Of a stretch of DNA of 64,000 nucleotides, positions 47,823 through 60,200 are shown in pieces. Below the pieces are notes generated by a model, which did no database searches, was not told the origin of the DNA, and was given only the letters and a program-made list of their open reading frames with translations. Position 1 is the first letter of the stretch. Each line of letters begins with the position of its first letter. Both the position numbers and the translations under genes were made by a program. Where the stretch lies: positions 62,001 through 126,000 of the forward strand of contig JAFYXV010000007.1 of NCBI GenBank assembly GCA_017557885.1, written 5' to 3'. The DNA comes from a bacterium (GTDB lineage Bacteria > Auribacterota > UBA3054).

Positions 47823-49787
47823 ATGATTAAAGATATTATCGCCTCAAACGAAGAAGTCAGGCCTAATACCAAAGAAATGGAAATCCTCAAGGAAAACTTC
47901 CCAGCCTGCTTTAAGGAAGATGGAAGTTTTGATATAGAAAGATTCAAAGAATACTTATCTGATAAAGTTGCTGTCACAAAAGAGGGATACGAATTAAAAT
48001 TCTTGGGCAAGAACTATGCTCGTTTATTAGCATCATTGGATACAACTACCGTAATCGTCCCTGATGAAGAGCACAACAGCAAGCCAGAAAATATTAATAG
48101 TCAAAATGTTTACATAAGTGGTGATAACCTTGATGGCCTTAAGCATCTTCTAAAATCTTATTCTAAAAAAATAAAGTGCATATATATTGATCCACCTTAC
48201 AATACAGGATCAGATGGATTTGTTTACAATGATAAATTTAATTTTACTCCGGAGGATTTGGCAGACAAATTAAGTATTAGCATGGATGAAGCAAAGAGAA
48301 TACTTGACTTAACTAAACGTGGTAGTGCTTCTCATTCCGCTTGGTTATTGTTTATGTATTCTAGACTGTTGGTTGCAAGAGACCTTTTGAAAGATAATGG
48401 TGCTATTTTTATTTCGATAGATAACAATGAATTTGCAAATTTAAAACTGATATGTGATGATGTGTTTGGAGAAAACAATTATATTGGCGACTTAGTAATA
48501 AAAACTGCAACTGATAATAATCCAACACAAATTAACATGGAGCATGAATATATGCTCTGCTATTCAAAATGTAAGGATTCATTAGATTATTGGTATAGGA
48601 AAAGCGAGGCTGCAGCTAAAATACAAAAAGAGTATGAAAGATTAAAGACAACATGTCAAGATACTGAGGAGATTCAGCAAAAATTACGTAGTTGGATTAG
48701 AAAAAACAAGGAAGAATTAGACCAAGTTGAACATTATAACAATGTAGATGAGAGAGGAGTCTATAGTAGTTCGTCTAATCCTTCAAACCCTCATCCAGGT
48801 GGATACATGTATGATATTTTGCATCCAATAACAAATTTGCCATGCCCTAGGCCAGAAAATGGTTGGAGATGGCCTGAGACCACCTTTGAAGATGCTAAGA
48901 ATAATGGGGATGTGTGTTGGGGAGAAGACGAGACAACGCAACCACACATAAAAAAACGAATTGAAACAGCCCGTGAACAGCTTAAGAGCATTATTTATAA
49001 AGACAACAGAAGCACTACAAATCTTGTAAGAGAATTGTTCGGGAATAGAAATGTTTTTGATAATCCTAAACCTCATGATGTAATTAAACGTATTATTGAA
49101 TTTATTACAAATGATGACGATATTGTGCTTGATTTCTTTTCTGGTTCTTCAACTACAGCGCAATCAATTATGGAATCAAATATTGCCGAAAAAACAAAAA
49201 AACGTTATATATTGATTCAACTACCTGAGATGGTAAAGTCTGGTAGTGAAGCCAAACGGGCCGGCTATAACACTATTGATCAAATAGGCATAGACAGAAT
49301 TAAATTTGCGGCGGAAAAATACAAGATAGATTATCCAGATACCAAAGCTGATCTTGGTTTTCGCCATTTTACACTTGCTGAGCCATCAGACGATACTTTG
49401 GATAAGTTAGATAAATATGATCCAGCTGATCATGGATTTGCCATAGACAAAGATATTTTGAAACAGTTTGGGGTGAACACTGTTTTACATACTTGGTTAG
49501 TTCGCGATGGTTATGGCTTAACGGCACCAGTGCAAACAATCGATTTCGCTGGTTATTCTGGTTATTATTTGAACAAGCATTTGTATCTAATTAATCCGGG
49601 TTTAAGTGATAATGCGATTGCCACTATTACAGAGAAGTATGAAACTGATGGGACATTTAATCCAGAAAATGTGATTGTATTCGGATATAGTTTTTTGTGG
49701 AGCGAAATGGATTCATTAAGAATTAATCTTGCACGGCTCAAGGATACGGAGAAAAATTTGCGAATTAATATCGATGTTCGTTATTAA
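47823..49787 (+). CDS. mod: Type III restriction-modification system methyltransferase Mod
   Basis: This 654-residue adenine N6-methyltransferase starts at the ATG preceded by AGGAGG; an in-frame ATG eight codons earlier lacks one. The catalytic DPPYNTG lies at residues 123-129, ahead of the SAM-binding motif VLDFFSGSSTTAQ near residue 440, the beta-class order typical of Type III Mod. The region between (about 235-400) is the target recognition domain and is rich in Asn, Tyr and Trp. Mod methylates one strand of an asymmetric site, and is needed with Res for cleavage. AT-rich relative to pheT and alaS on either side. Confidence 0.93.
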   Translation: MIKDIIASNEEVRPNTKEMEILKENFPACFKEDGSFDIERFKEYLSDKVAVTKEGYELKFLGKNYARLLASLDTTTVIVPDEEHNSKPENINSQNVYISGDNLDGLKHLLKSYSKKIKCIYIDPPYNTGSDGFVYNDKFNFTPEDLADKLSISMDEAKRILDLTKRGSASHSAWLLFMYSRLLVARDLLKDNGAIFISIDNNEFANLKLICDDVFGENNYIGDLVIKTATDNNPTQINMEHEYMLCYSKCKDSLDYWYRKSEAAAKIQKEYERLKTTCQDTEEIQQKLRSWIRKNKEELDQVEHYNNVDERGVYSSSSNPSNPHPGGYMYDILHPITNLPCPRPENGWRWPETTFEDAKNNGDVCWGEDETTQPHIKKRIETAREQLKSIIYKDNRSTTNLVRELFGNRNVFDNPKPHDVIKRIIEFITNDDDIVLDFFSGSSTTAQSIMESNIAEKTKKRYILIQLPEMVKSGSEAKRAGYNTIDQIGIDRIKFAAEKYKIDYPDTKADLGFRHFTLAEPSDDTLDKLDKYDPADHGFAIDKDILKQFGVNTVLHTWLVRDGYGLTAPVQTIDFAGYSGYYLNKHLYLINPGLSDNAIATITEKYETDGTFNPENVIVFGYSFLWSEMDSLRINLARLKDTEKNLRINIDVRY

Positions 49788-49799
49788 GGAGGCATTTTA

Positions 49800-52700
49800 A
49801 TGGAATTGATCCTCCAACAAAATTTGCCACATCAGCAGAAAGCAATCGATGCTGTTTGCGATGCATTCGATGGAGTTAATATAACTCCCCCTGTTCAGTT
49901 TTATGAGAATCCTCAGATTAATTTATCTGATGAGCGTTTTAATGATAATCTGAAAGGATTACAAGATGCTAATCTAATACCGTTAGAATTTAGGACGTCT
50001 ACAGAGGTTGGATCTTGTTTGAATTTAGATATAAAGATGGAAACAGGTACTGGCAAAACCTATGTATATACTAAGACGATATACGAATTACACAAACGTT
50101 ATGGACTAAATAAGTTTATAATTGCCGTTCCTTCACTTGCAATTAAAGCAGGTACAGCACAGTTTATGCAAGATGAATATTCAAGACGTCATTTTACTGA
50201 TGTCTGTGGATACGGAGCAGAAATTGAAATAGGAGTTCTTGAGGCTCCCAAAAACAGGAAAAAAGGTCGTAGTTATTTTCCTGGAGTAGTTAGTGACTTC
50301 ATTAAAGGTAGTTGCCAAAATACGAATAAAATTTATGTGTTATTGGTAAACATGCAGTTGATTACCAGCAATATTCAACGAGGTGGACGAGATACGGGAT
50401 TACTTTGGCGTGATGATTACGATTATGGTGTTGAAGGTTTTTATCGTCCTTTTGATGCACTTAGAGCAACGAGGCCAGTTGTAATTATTGACGAACCGCA
50501 TCGCTTTTCTCGCGATCAAAGGGCATACCAGACAATTATGGACGAAATTCACCCCCAAGCAGTTATTAGGTATGGTGCGACATTTCCAGAAATGACAATT
50601 GGTAGGGGTAGAAACAGAAGAACTGTTAAAGATTATCAATATTTGCTTTATGATCTTAATGCTTGCAAATCTTTTAACCAAAGACTTATCAAAGGCGTTG
50701 CCAAAGAGCACTTTGAATCTCCTTCTGGGCAAAAAGAAAAGATTAAAATCCAAAACATAACAAATAGGACATTTATTACAGTTCAGCAAAAGAAAGATGG
50801 AGAGGCCACTCGAAACTATATTCTGCGACCTGGTGATTCCCTTGCAATTATAAATAATGCTTTTGAAGGTATAACTGTTGCCTCTATTTCTAGTAATACT
50901 GTAGAATTTTCAAACGGGGAAAAACGTGTTGTTGGTGAGGAGATGGATGTAGACGTTTATATGACGTCTTATCAGGAGCAGATGATTAAGCTAGCGCTTC
51001 AACGTCATTTTGAGACAGAGAGAGTAAATTTTAGTGGAAGGTCTTTTAAAATTAAAACTCTTGCTCTATTTTTTATCGATGATATTTCTTCTTATCGACC
51101 TGATGAAGATGGTAAGAAACCTTACCTGCTAGAAGCTTTTGAGAAGTTGCTGAAAGAGCGTATTGAAATTACTTTGGCTGCTCTGGATGAACACGAGGAG
51201 GAATATCGTTCTTTTTTGGAAGCTTCATTAGCTAATATTTCTGCTTGCCATGCCGGTTACTTTTCTCAAGACAATAGTGATTCAGACGAGGAAATAGCAA
51301 AAGAAGTTGATGTGATATTGAATGGGAAAAAGCAATTATTATCTTTTAAAAATCCAGATGGCTCGTGTAATACTTTGCGTTTCCTTTTCTCAAAATGGAC
51401 GTTGAAGGAAGGTTGGGACAACCCCAACGTTTTTACTATTGCCAAACTAAGATCTAGTGGTAGTGAGATAAGTAAACTCCAAGAAGTTGGACGAGGTTTA
51501 AGACTTCCTGTAGACGAGAATGGGAATCGTATTTCCAATGAAGAATTTCAATTAAATTATATAGTCGATTTTACCGAAGCGGATTTTGCCCAGCGTTTAG
51601 TTGAACAAATTAATGCTGAAGTTCCGCAGGCTATTATTATTACTGACGAAAGAATAAAGGAGGTTGCTTCTAAACTTAATATAGATGCTGGAGTGTTGTT
51701 TACTGAATTGATGAGCAAAAACTACATTGATTGGCAACGCAAGATCGTATTTGAAAACAGGGCAGCCTTTTTTGAAGAATATCCACTGTTTAAATCAGGA
51801 CTCGGAGTAGGAAAAGTTAAAGATAGAAACAAAGAAAGTCTCAAGCCAATTAAGATTCGCAAGAACGTTTATGCTGAAATTCGTGAATTTTGGGAAAGAA
51901 TCAATCAAAGGTATTTACTTTTTTATGATAATGATTTGGACTCAAAGATTGAGGATGTTGTTGTTTCAATATTTGAAAACGGTGGTGTTTTTTCCACAGT
52001 TTCTATCGCTAGTAGCAGGGCTATTATTCAAAGTGACGGCACACAAATGAGCGTTGTATCTGAAGCGGGAGTTGAATATTCCGCAGAACGACCGATTAAA
52101 TATGGCGACTTCCTGAAAAAAATATCGCGTGTAACCAATATCCCTATAAAGACACTTCATTCCTCAATTGTTAAATATTGCGATAAGCATGGTGCCATAG
52201 ATCCAATAAAGATAAACGACAAATCAGCTGGTACCTTTTGTGAAAAGTTTAGGGATTGGAAAATAGAAAATTTACAAGGGCGTATTCATTATGTCAAAAA
52301 CGGATCATTGCGTAGAGCTACTGCTTTGTCATATAACGATGGAACCCCAAGAGAAGAAATTGCTCAAGGGCGAATTGGCACAAGGATAATACCTGGCATT
52401 CCATGCGAAAAATATTTATACGATGCTTTTGCCTATGATTCCGATCTTGAAAAAGATAATATTATGTCAGATATTGAAGAAGTAGTCGTATACGGTAAAA
52501 TTCCTCGTAGCAGTATTGCAATTCCAACAATTACAGGAGAGATGTACAGTCCAGATTTTATGTATGTGGTGAAAAGAAAGTCTGGCGAAAAAGAACTTAA
52601 TGTTGTTATTGAGACAAAAGACGTTGAGGGAAAAAGTGAATTAAGGGGTATTGAAAAAGCCAAAATTGAATGTGCTAAGATCTTCTTTAATAATTTATCC

Positions 52701-52820
52701 AAAGAGGGTTATGTTGTTAAATTCCATACCCAATTAAACAATAAGAAGATGGGTCAAATTATAAACGAGTTATTGAGCGAGCCGGCAGAACAATTAGGTT
52801 TATTGAATTCTTCCACTTAA
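49800..52820 (+). CDS. res: Type III restriction-modification system endonuclease Res
   Basis: This 1006-residue helicase-nuclease has Walker A METGTGKTYVY near residue 82, the DEAD-like box VVIIDEPHRF near 225, a late helicase motif LQEVGRGLRLP near 562, and a C-terminal PD-(D/E)XK nuclease with SPDFMYVV followed by VIETKD (about 925-945). It cuts DNA after ATP-dependent translocation when two unmethylated inverted sites are sensed by the Mod2Res complex. It begins 12 bases after mod with AGGAGG-like sequence (TAAGGAGGC). Both genes read full length with no frameshift, so the system appears intact. Confidence 0.93.
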   Translation: MELILQQNLPHQQKAIDAVCDAFDGVNITPPVQFYENPQINLSDERFNDNLKGLQDANLIPLEFRTSTEVGSCLNLDIKMETGTGKTYVYTKTIYELHKRYGLNKFIIAVPSLAIKAGTAQFMQDEYSRRHFTDVCGYGAEIEIGVLEAPKNRKKGRSYFPGVVSDFIKGSCQNTNKIYVLLVNMQLITSNIQRGGRDTGLLWRDDYDYGVEGFYRPFDALRATRPVVIIDEPHRFSRDQRAYQTIMDEIHPQAVIRYGATFPEMTIGRGRNRRTVKDYQYLLYDLNACKSFNQRLIKGVAKEHFESPSGQKEKIKIQNITNRTFITVQQKKDGEATRNYILRPGDSLAIINNAFEGITVASISSNTVEFSNGEKRVVGEEMDVDVYMTSYQEQMIKLALQRHFETERVNFSGRSFKIKTLALFFIDDISSYRPDEDGKKPYLLEAFEKLLKERIEITLAALDEHEEEYRSFLEASLANISACHAGYFSQDNSDSDEEIAKEVDVILNGKKQLLSFKNPDGSCNTLRFLFSKWTLKEGWDNPNVFTIAKLRSSGSEISKLQEVGRGLRLPVDENGNRISNEEFQLNYIVDFTEADFAQRLVEQINAEVPQAIIITDERIKEVASKLNIDAGVLFTELMSKNYIDWQRKIVFENRAAFFEEYPLFKSGLGVGKVKDRNKESLKPIKIRKNVYAEIREFWERINQRYLLFYDNDLDSKIEDVVVSIFENGGVFSTVSIASSRAIIQSDGTQMSVVSEAGVEYSAERPIKYGDFLKKISRVTNIPIKTLHSSIVKYCDKHGAIDPIKINDKSAGTFCEKFRDWKIENLQGRIHYVKNGSLRRATALSYNDGTPREEIAQGRIGTRIIPGIPCEKYLYDAFAYDSDLEKDNIMSDIEEVVVYGKIPRSSIAIPTITGEMYSPDFMYVVKRKSGEKELNVVIETKDVEGKSELRGIEKAKIECAKIFFNNLSKEGYVVKFHTQLNNKKMGQIINELLSEPAEQLGLLNSST

Positions 52821-52900
52821 ATTTCAACGGTGAGATTTGAAAAGCGCTTTGGAAGATATTTTGGCTATGTTTTGCACCGAAATTTGGCGGCCATTTTCAT

Positions 52901-52969
52901 CAAATTGCCGAACGAAAATCCAACAAATTGCCGAATGAAAGTTCAACAAATGACCGAACGCTTTTTCTA
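52901..52969. repeat. Three degenerate 23-bp tandem units downstream of res
   Basis: Units starting at 52901, 52924 and 52947 share the core CAAATTGCCGAA(C/T)GAAA, the third being truncated in similarity. The whole 52821-53139 stretch has no supported gene; besides these units I see only a short open frame crossing them. Confidence 0.6.
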
Positions 52970-53139
52970 AGTGTGCTTAGAAACGATAGATGAGAAAAGT
53001 TGGCAATATGGTGGATAAGAACTGTTGTCTGGTCTTCGTAGACCCCCATCCCGTCGGCGCAGCGCAGACAGTTCCAAAGTTGTTCGAGGAAGGCGGGGGA
53101 GAAGGGCAGAAATAAGTTTTAGGGGAGCGCAAAACAAAA

Positions 53140-53170
53140 AGCGCCGCGTGAGCGGCGCTGTTTTTGTTTT
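53140..53170. terminator. Bidirectional terminator (tRNA-Leu side)
   Basis: AAAACAAAA, stem AGCGCCGC/GCGGCGCT (53140-53147 with 53152-53159, loop GTGA), then GTTTTTGTTTT. It terminates the minus-strand tRNA-Leu transcript and any read-through from the res side. Confidence 0.85.
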
Positions 53171-53176
53171 AAAGGG

Positions 53177-53263
53177 TGGTGCCGAAGGGGAGAATCGAAC
53201 TCCCACGGGATCACTCCCGGCGGATTTTGAATCCGCTACGTCTACCAATTCCATCACTTCGGC
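53177..53263 (-). tRNA. tRNA-Leu (anticodon CAA)
   Basis: On the minus strand, acceptor GCCGAAG pairs with CTTCGGC, then discriminator A and encoded CCA (53177-53179). The anticodon arm GCGGA-TTCAAAA-TCCGC gives CAA. A long variable arm (CGGGAGTGATCCCG) marks a class II tRNA. T-arm GGGAG-TTCGATT-CTCCC. Confidence 0.95.
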
Positions 53264-53370
53264 GACCGTTTGAAATAATACTAAAAGGGAGTTTTAAAAG
53301 CAAGAAAGGAGGAGTGAGCCTTTGGTTATAAAGAGAGGTTAGTCAGTGATTCCTTTGGAGGGGCGTTTTT

Positions 53371-53378
53371 GCTATAAT
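53371..53378 (+). promoter_or_regulatory. Extended -10 promoter of alaS
   Basis: TGCTATAAT (hexamer 53373-53378) followed by AAACAAATAAT, 34 bases before the alaS ATG. No good -35. Confidence 0.6.
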
Positions 53379-53412
53379 AAACAAATAATTTAACTCTTTT
53401 ATTAAGAAATCT

Positions 53413-56079
<2,667 letters not shown>

Positions 56080-56101
56080 AAACATAAACTAAGGAAAAAC
56101 A

Positions 56102-57208
56102 ATGCAAGTCCCTCTTTTGGATCTGAAAGCGCAGTACGCTCCTTTGAAGGAAGAGACCATGAAAGCGGTCTCGGAAGTTTTTGATTCGCAGTATTTCATC
56201 ATGGGCCCCAAAGTCAAAGAGTTTGAGGAAGCCATGGAAAAATATACCGGAGCCAAGCACGCCCTGGGCGTCTCCTCCGGAACGGACGCCCTTTTGTTGG
56301 CGCTGATGGCGCTGGGAATAGGGGAGGGCGACGAAGTCATCACGACTCCCTACACCTTCTTCGCCACCGCGGGCTCTATTGCCAGGACGGGCGCCACGCC
56401 GGTCTTCGTGGACATCGACCCCATCACCTTCAATATCAACGCCAATCAGATCGAAGCGAAGGTGACTGAGAAGACCAAAGCCATTCTGCCGGTCCACCTC
56501 TACGGCCAGTGCGCCGACATGGACGCCATACGCGCCATAGCCAAGAAGCACGGGCTCTTTGTCATCGAGGACGGCGCCCAGGCCATCGGCGCGAAATACA
56601 AGGGCGAGCAGGCCGGCACCATGGGAACCGTGGGCTGCTTCTCCTTCTTCCCCTCGAAGAACCTGGGCGGCGCGGGCGACGGCGGTCTGGTGACCACCAA
56701 CGACGACGAACTCTTTTCTAAACTCGAGAAGATGAGAGTGCACGGCATGCATCCGAAATATTACCACCAGTACATCGGCGGCAACTTCAGGCTGGACGCC
56801 CTGCAGGCTGTGGTTTTGAGCGTCAAGCTGCCCCATCTCAACGACTGGCATGAAGGTCGCAGAGCTAACGCGGCTTTCTACACCAAGGCTTTCGAGAAAT
56901 GCGAAAAGATCATCACGCCGAAGGAAATGGCCGGGAATTATATGATCTTCAACCAGTACATCGTGCGCGTGCCCAGAAGGGACGAAGTGATAGCGGGACT
57001 TAAGGCTGCCGGCATCGGCTGCGACATCTATTATCCGGTCTCATTGCACATGCAGGAATGTTTCAAGTATCTCGGTTATAAAAAGGGTGCGTTCCCGGAA
57101 TCCGAAAAGGCCGCAAGCGAAACGCTGGCTCTGCCTATCTACGCGGAACTCACGACGGAACAGAAACAGTACGTGGCCGACACGCTTATCTCCATGGTGG
57201 AAAAATAA
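56102..57208 (+). CDS. DegT/DnrJ/EryC1-family sugar aminotransferase
   Basis: This 368-residue PLP-dependent aminotransferase has the PLP-Schiff-base Lys at K186 in [17 protein letters not shown], and the preceding [15 protein letters not shown]. Substrate-binding residues lie in the [17 protein letters not shown] start region. Such enzymes transaminate keto-sugars on nucleotide diphosphates for LPS O-antigen or capsule synthesis. No other nucleotide-sugar gene is adjacent, so the exact sugar is unknown. AAGGA precedes the ATG; the next gene follows after six bases. Confidence 0.88.
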   Translation: MQVPLLDLKAQYAPLKEETMKAVSEVFDSQYFIMGPKVKEFEEAMEKYTGAKHALGVSSGTDALLLALMALGIGEGDEVITTPYTFFATAGSIARTGATPVFVDIDPITFNINANQIEAKVTEKTKAILPVHLYGQCADMDAIRAIAKKHGLFVIEDGAQAIGAKYKGEQAGTMGTVGCFSFFPSKNLGGAGDGGLVTTNDDELFSKLEKMRVHGMHPKYYHQYIGGNFRLDALQAVVLSVKLPHLNDWHEGRRANAAFYTKAFEKCEKIITPKEMAGNYMIFNQYIVRVPRRDEVIAGLKAAGIGCDIYYPVSLHMQECFKYLGYKKGAFPESEKAASETLALPIYAELTTEQKQYVADTLISMVEK

Positions 57209-57214
57209 GACGCT

Positions 57215-60200
57215 ATGTTTTCCCTTCTGGCACTGCTGACTTCCACGCTGCTCTCCTCCTTCGTTCTGGGGGCGATGCAGTATTTTGTCATGGAACAGCT
57301 GACGGGCATCTACGGCATGAATAACCGCGCCTGGATCACCCAGGCGGTGGCGGCCACCGTGACGGTAGGCCCGGCTTTGATCTACTTCTTCTCTGGAGCG
57401 CTGGTCTCCGCGATGAAGAAGGCTTACGTGATGGCGCTTTCCATGGCGGGAGTTCTGCTTCTGCTCATAGGGATCTTCCTAAGCCTGAAGTTCGGGATCA
57501 TTCCGGCTCTCTGGGTGAGCCTTACAATTATCGGCATCATCTTCGGGCTTTACAGCGCCGGCAAGATGTCCGCCATTCCTTTCGTGCAGAAGAATCTTAA
57601 GATGTCCATGGCGGCCGTCAACGGGCTGATGTCCATGGTCTTCATCTTCGGACTCATGCCCGGGGCTTTCTGCGGAACGCTGATGTATCAGCACTGCCCA
57701 AATAGCTGGCATTATATTCTGGGCGGCGTCTCTATCGTTACGATCATTATTTCCCTTGCTTGCCTGCCCAAGGGCGAGGATCTGACGTCTTACGGTGAAA
57801 CGCAGCGCTCTATTCTGTCAGGCACCAAGGACGTATTTACGAAGCACTGGACGCTTCTCATTTGCGGCGCCTCTTTGTGGGGCTGCGCCAACGCCGTCCA
57901 GATGGCCCTGAACGCCTACCTTACCATGAACGGGTATGCGAATATCCAGCAGGCCGCCACCCTGCCCGTAGCGGCCGCGGGAGGCGCTGTAATTGGCACT
58001 CTGGTGTCGCCCGTAATGAACAGGGCGCGCTTCATCTTCATAAGCCTCTTTACGGTCCTGATGGGGTCCATTATTTTCCTGGTTCCCTCAATCTGCCACT
58101 CGACTTCCTCGGTCATGATCTGCACGGTAGTGATGGGCATCTTCTTCGGGGCCGCGGTCAACCTCAACGACTCGACTTTCCTTGAGATCAGCCAGAAGGG
58201 GAATTTCGTGGGCATCGGCGCTTCCTTGCAGAGCGCGCTTTTGGCTTTGCTTTCGGCTTTGATATCAACGCTGGTCTTTTTCCTTCTGCAGGTGGCGCAC
58301 GTCATCGATCCCAACCAGTCCTTTACGGTCTTCGCGATCTGCTGCGCCGTCATCGTGCTTCTTAGCTTGATCGTGGGCTTCAAGTACGGTTCCAGGGAAC
58401 TCAATCCCTCCGTGGCGCTGATGATCCTGGGCGCCAAAATTCTCATGAAGCTCAGGTACCGCGCAACTATAGAAGGCTTGGAGAACATCAAGAGCGTGAA
58501 AGGCGCTCTCATTCTCCCGAACCATCCCGCGGAAATGGACCCTGTCATGGAAGTCCTGACTTTCTGGAACGCCGCGCATCCCAGAGTTGTGGTCATCGAG
58601 GACTTTTACAATATGAAAGGCCTGCAGTGGCTCTTCAGAAGACTGGACGCCATCCCGATGCCCGACATCGAGGGAACAGTCTCCGCCTGGAAAAAGAGAA
58701 GAGTAGAGAAAGCCCTGGACGCCGTGGTCGAAGCTCTTAAGCAGGGCGACAACGTCGTCATTTATCCGGGCGGCGCGCTTTGGCGCCAGGATCATGAAGT
58801 CATAGGCGCCAAGTCGGGTCTGCACTATATCCTTTCCAAAGTTCCCGAGGCCCCGGTGGTGCTGTCGCACGCCGCGGGCTTCTGGGGCAGCTCGTTCTCC
58901 TACGTTTACGAGAACCGCCGTCCAAAGTTGTTCGCCCAGCTCTGGCACGGGGTCAAGGTCGTGCTTGCCAATCTGATCTTCTTCGTGCCCAAGCGGCCCA
59001 TTGAAATAAAGATCGAGATGGCGGGCGGCGACTTCCCCAGGAACTGCCAGGACAAGATGATATTGAACGCCTGGCTGCAAGGGTGGCACGACCAGTTCGG
59101 CAGGGAAGAGCTCAAGCTTTATCCCTTCTATTTCTGGAGCAAGAAACTGCCCGTGATGGCGGAGGTGAAGGAGAAGGAGAAAGTTGACGAAAGCACCCTG
59201 AACGCCAAGATACTTAAGGAAGTGACCGCGGAAATAGCCAGGATGAAGAAAATGGCGCCGGAAGAGATCACGCCCGGCGACCGTCTGACGGACGACCTCG
59301 GCATGGACTCCCTTGAGACCGCGGAAGTCTTGGGCTGGCTCCAGGACAATTACGGCGTGACGGACGTGGCTCCCCAGGAGCTCGTCAACATCGCCGCCGT
59401 CGCGCATTTCGCCGCCAGCGCTTCCCAGCAGGTGCTGCCGGAGCAGGTGGCCCTGGCGCCCGAGGAATGGCGCAAGGGAGAAATAAGGCCCTGCGGACTG
59501 CCGGAAGCCGAAACGGTCATAGAAGCGTTCCTGAAAGCCCTGGACAGGGGAGGAAAACTCCCCATGGCGGCGGACGAGACCTTCGGCATACTGAGCTACG
59601 AAAAATTCAAGATGGCGGTCGTTGTCTTTGCCTCGCTCATTAAGGAGATGCCGGGGGACAGGATCGGCATTATGCTGCCCTCCACCGTGCTCTGCGACAT
59701 ACTTCTGTACGCCTCCATGCTGGCCGGCAAGATCCCCGTCATGCTGAACTGGACCTTGGGCGAAGCGAATCTTAAACACGTGGTGGCGGCCTCCGATCTT
59801 GAAGTCATTCTTTCCGCTGAGGCCTTCGTCGATAAAGTCGAGAATCTTCCCGTGGAGCTTCTGGAAGAGAAGCTTGTTTTGGTGGAAGACATGAAGAAGA
59901 GAATAGGACTTTCCCTGAAACTGAAAGCCCTGAGGCAGAAGGGCTATTCGGCTGAAAAGATGCTGAGAGCCTGGGGCCTTCTTAACAAAGCGGCTGACGA
60001 CACCGCGGTCATCCTCTTCACCAGCGGCTCCGAGAACGTGCCCAAAGGCGTGCCTTTAAGCAACCGCAATCTCTTGAACAATATTCAAGGCGTCTTTTTG
60101 AACGCGAAGATCGTGGCGAGCGACGTATTGTATTCTTTCCTGCCGCCCTTCCACTCCTTCGGACTTACCATGACGACCTTGATGCCCACCATCTGCGGCA

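Noticed and set aside
47749-53263. tRNA-Leu as attachment site for the restriction-modification block
   Set aside because: No duplicate of the tRNA 3' end and no integrase gene at the other boundary.
53025-53273. An 82-codon plus-strand open frame
   Set aside because: It runs through the tRNA-Leu gene and its terminator.
58265-59779. A 504-codon minus-strand open frame
   Set aside because: Antisense to the four-domain fusion; translation lacks any domain.
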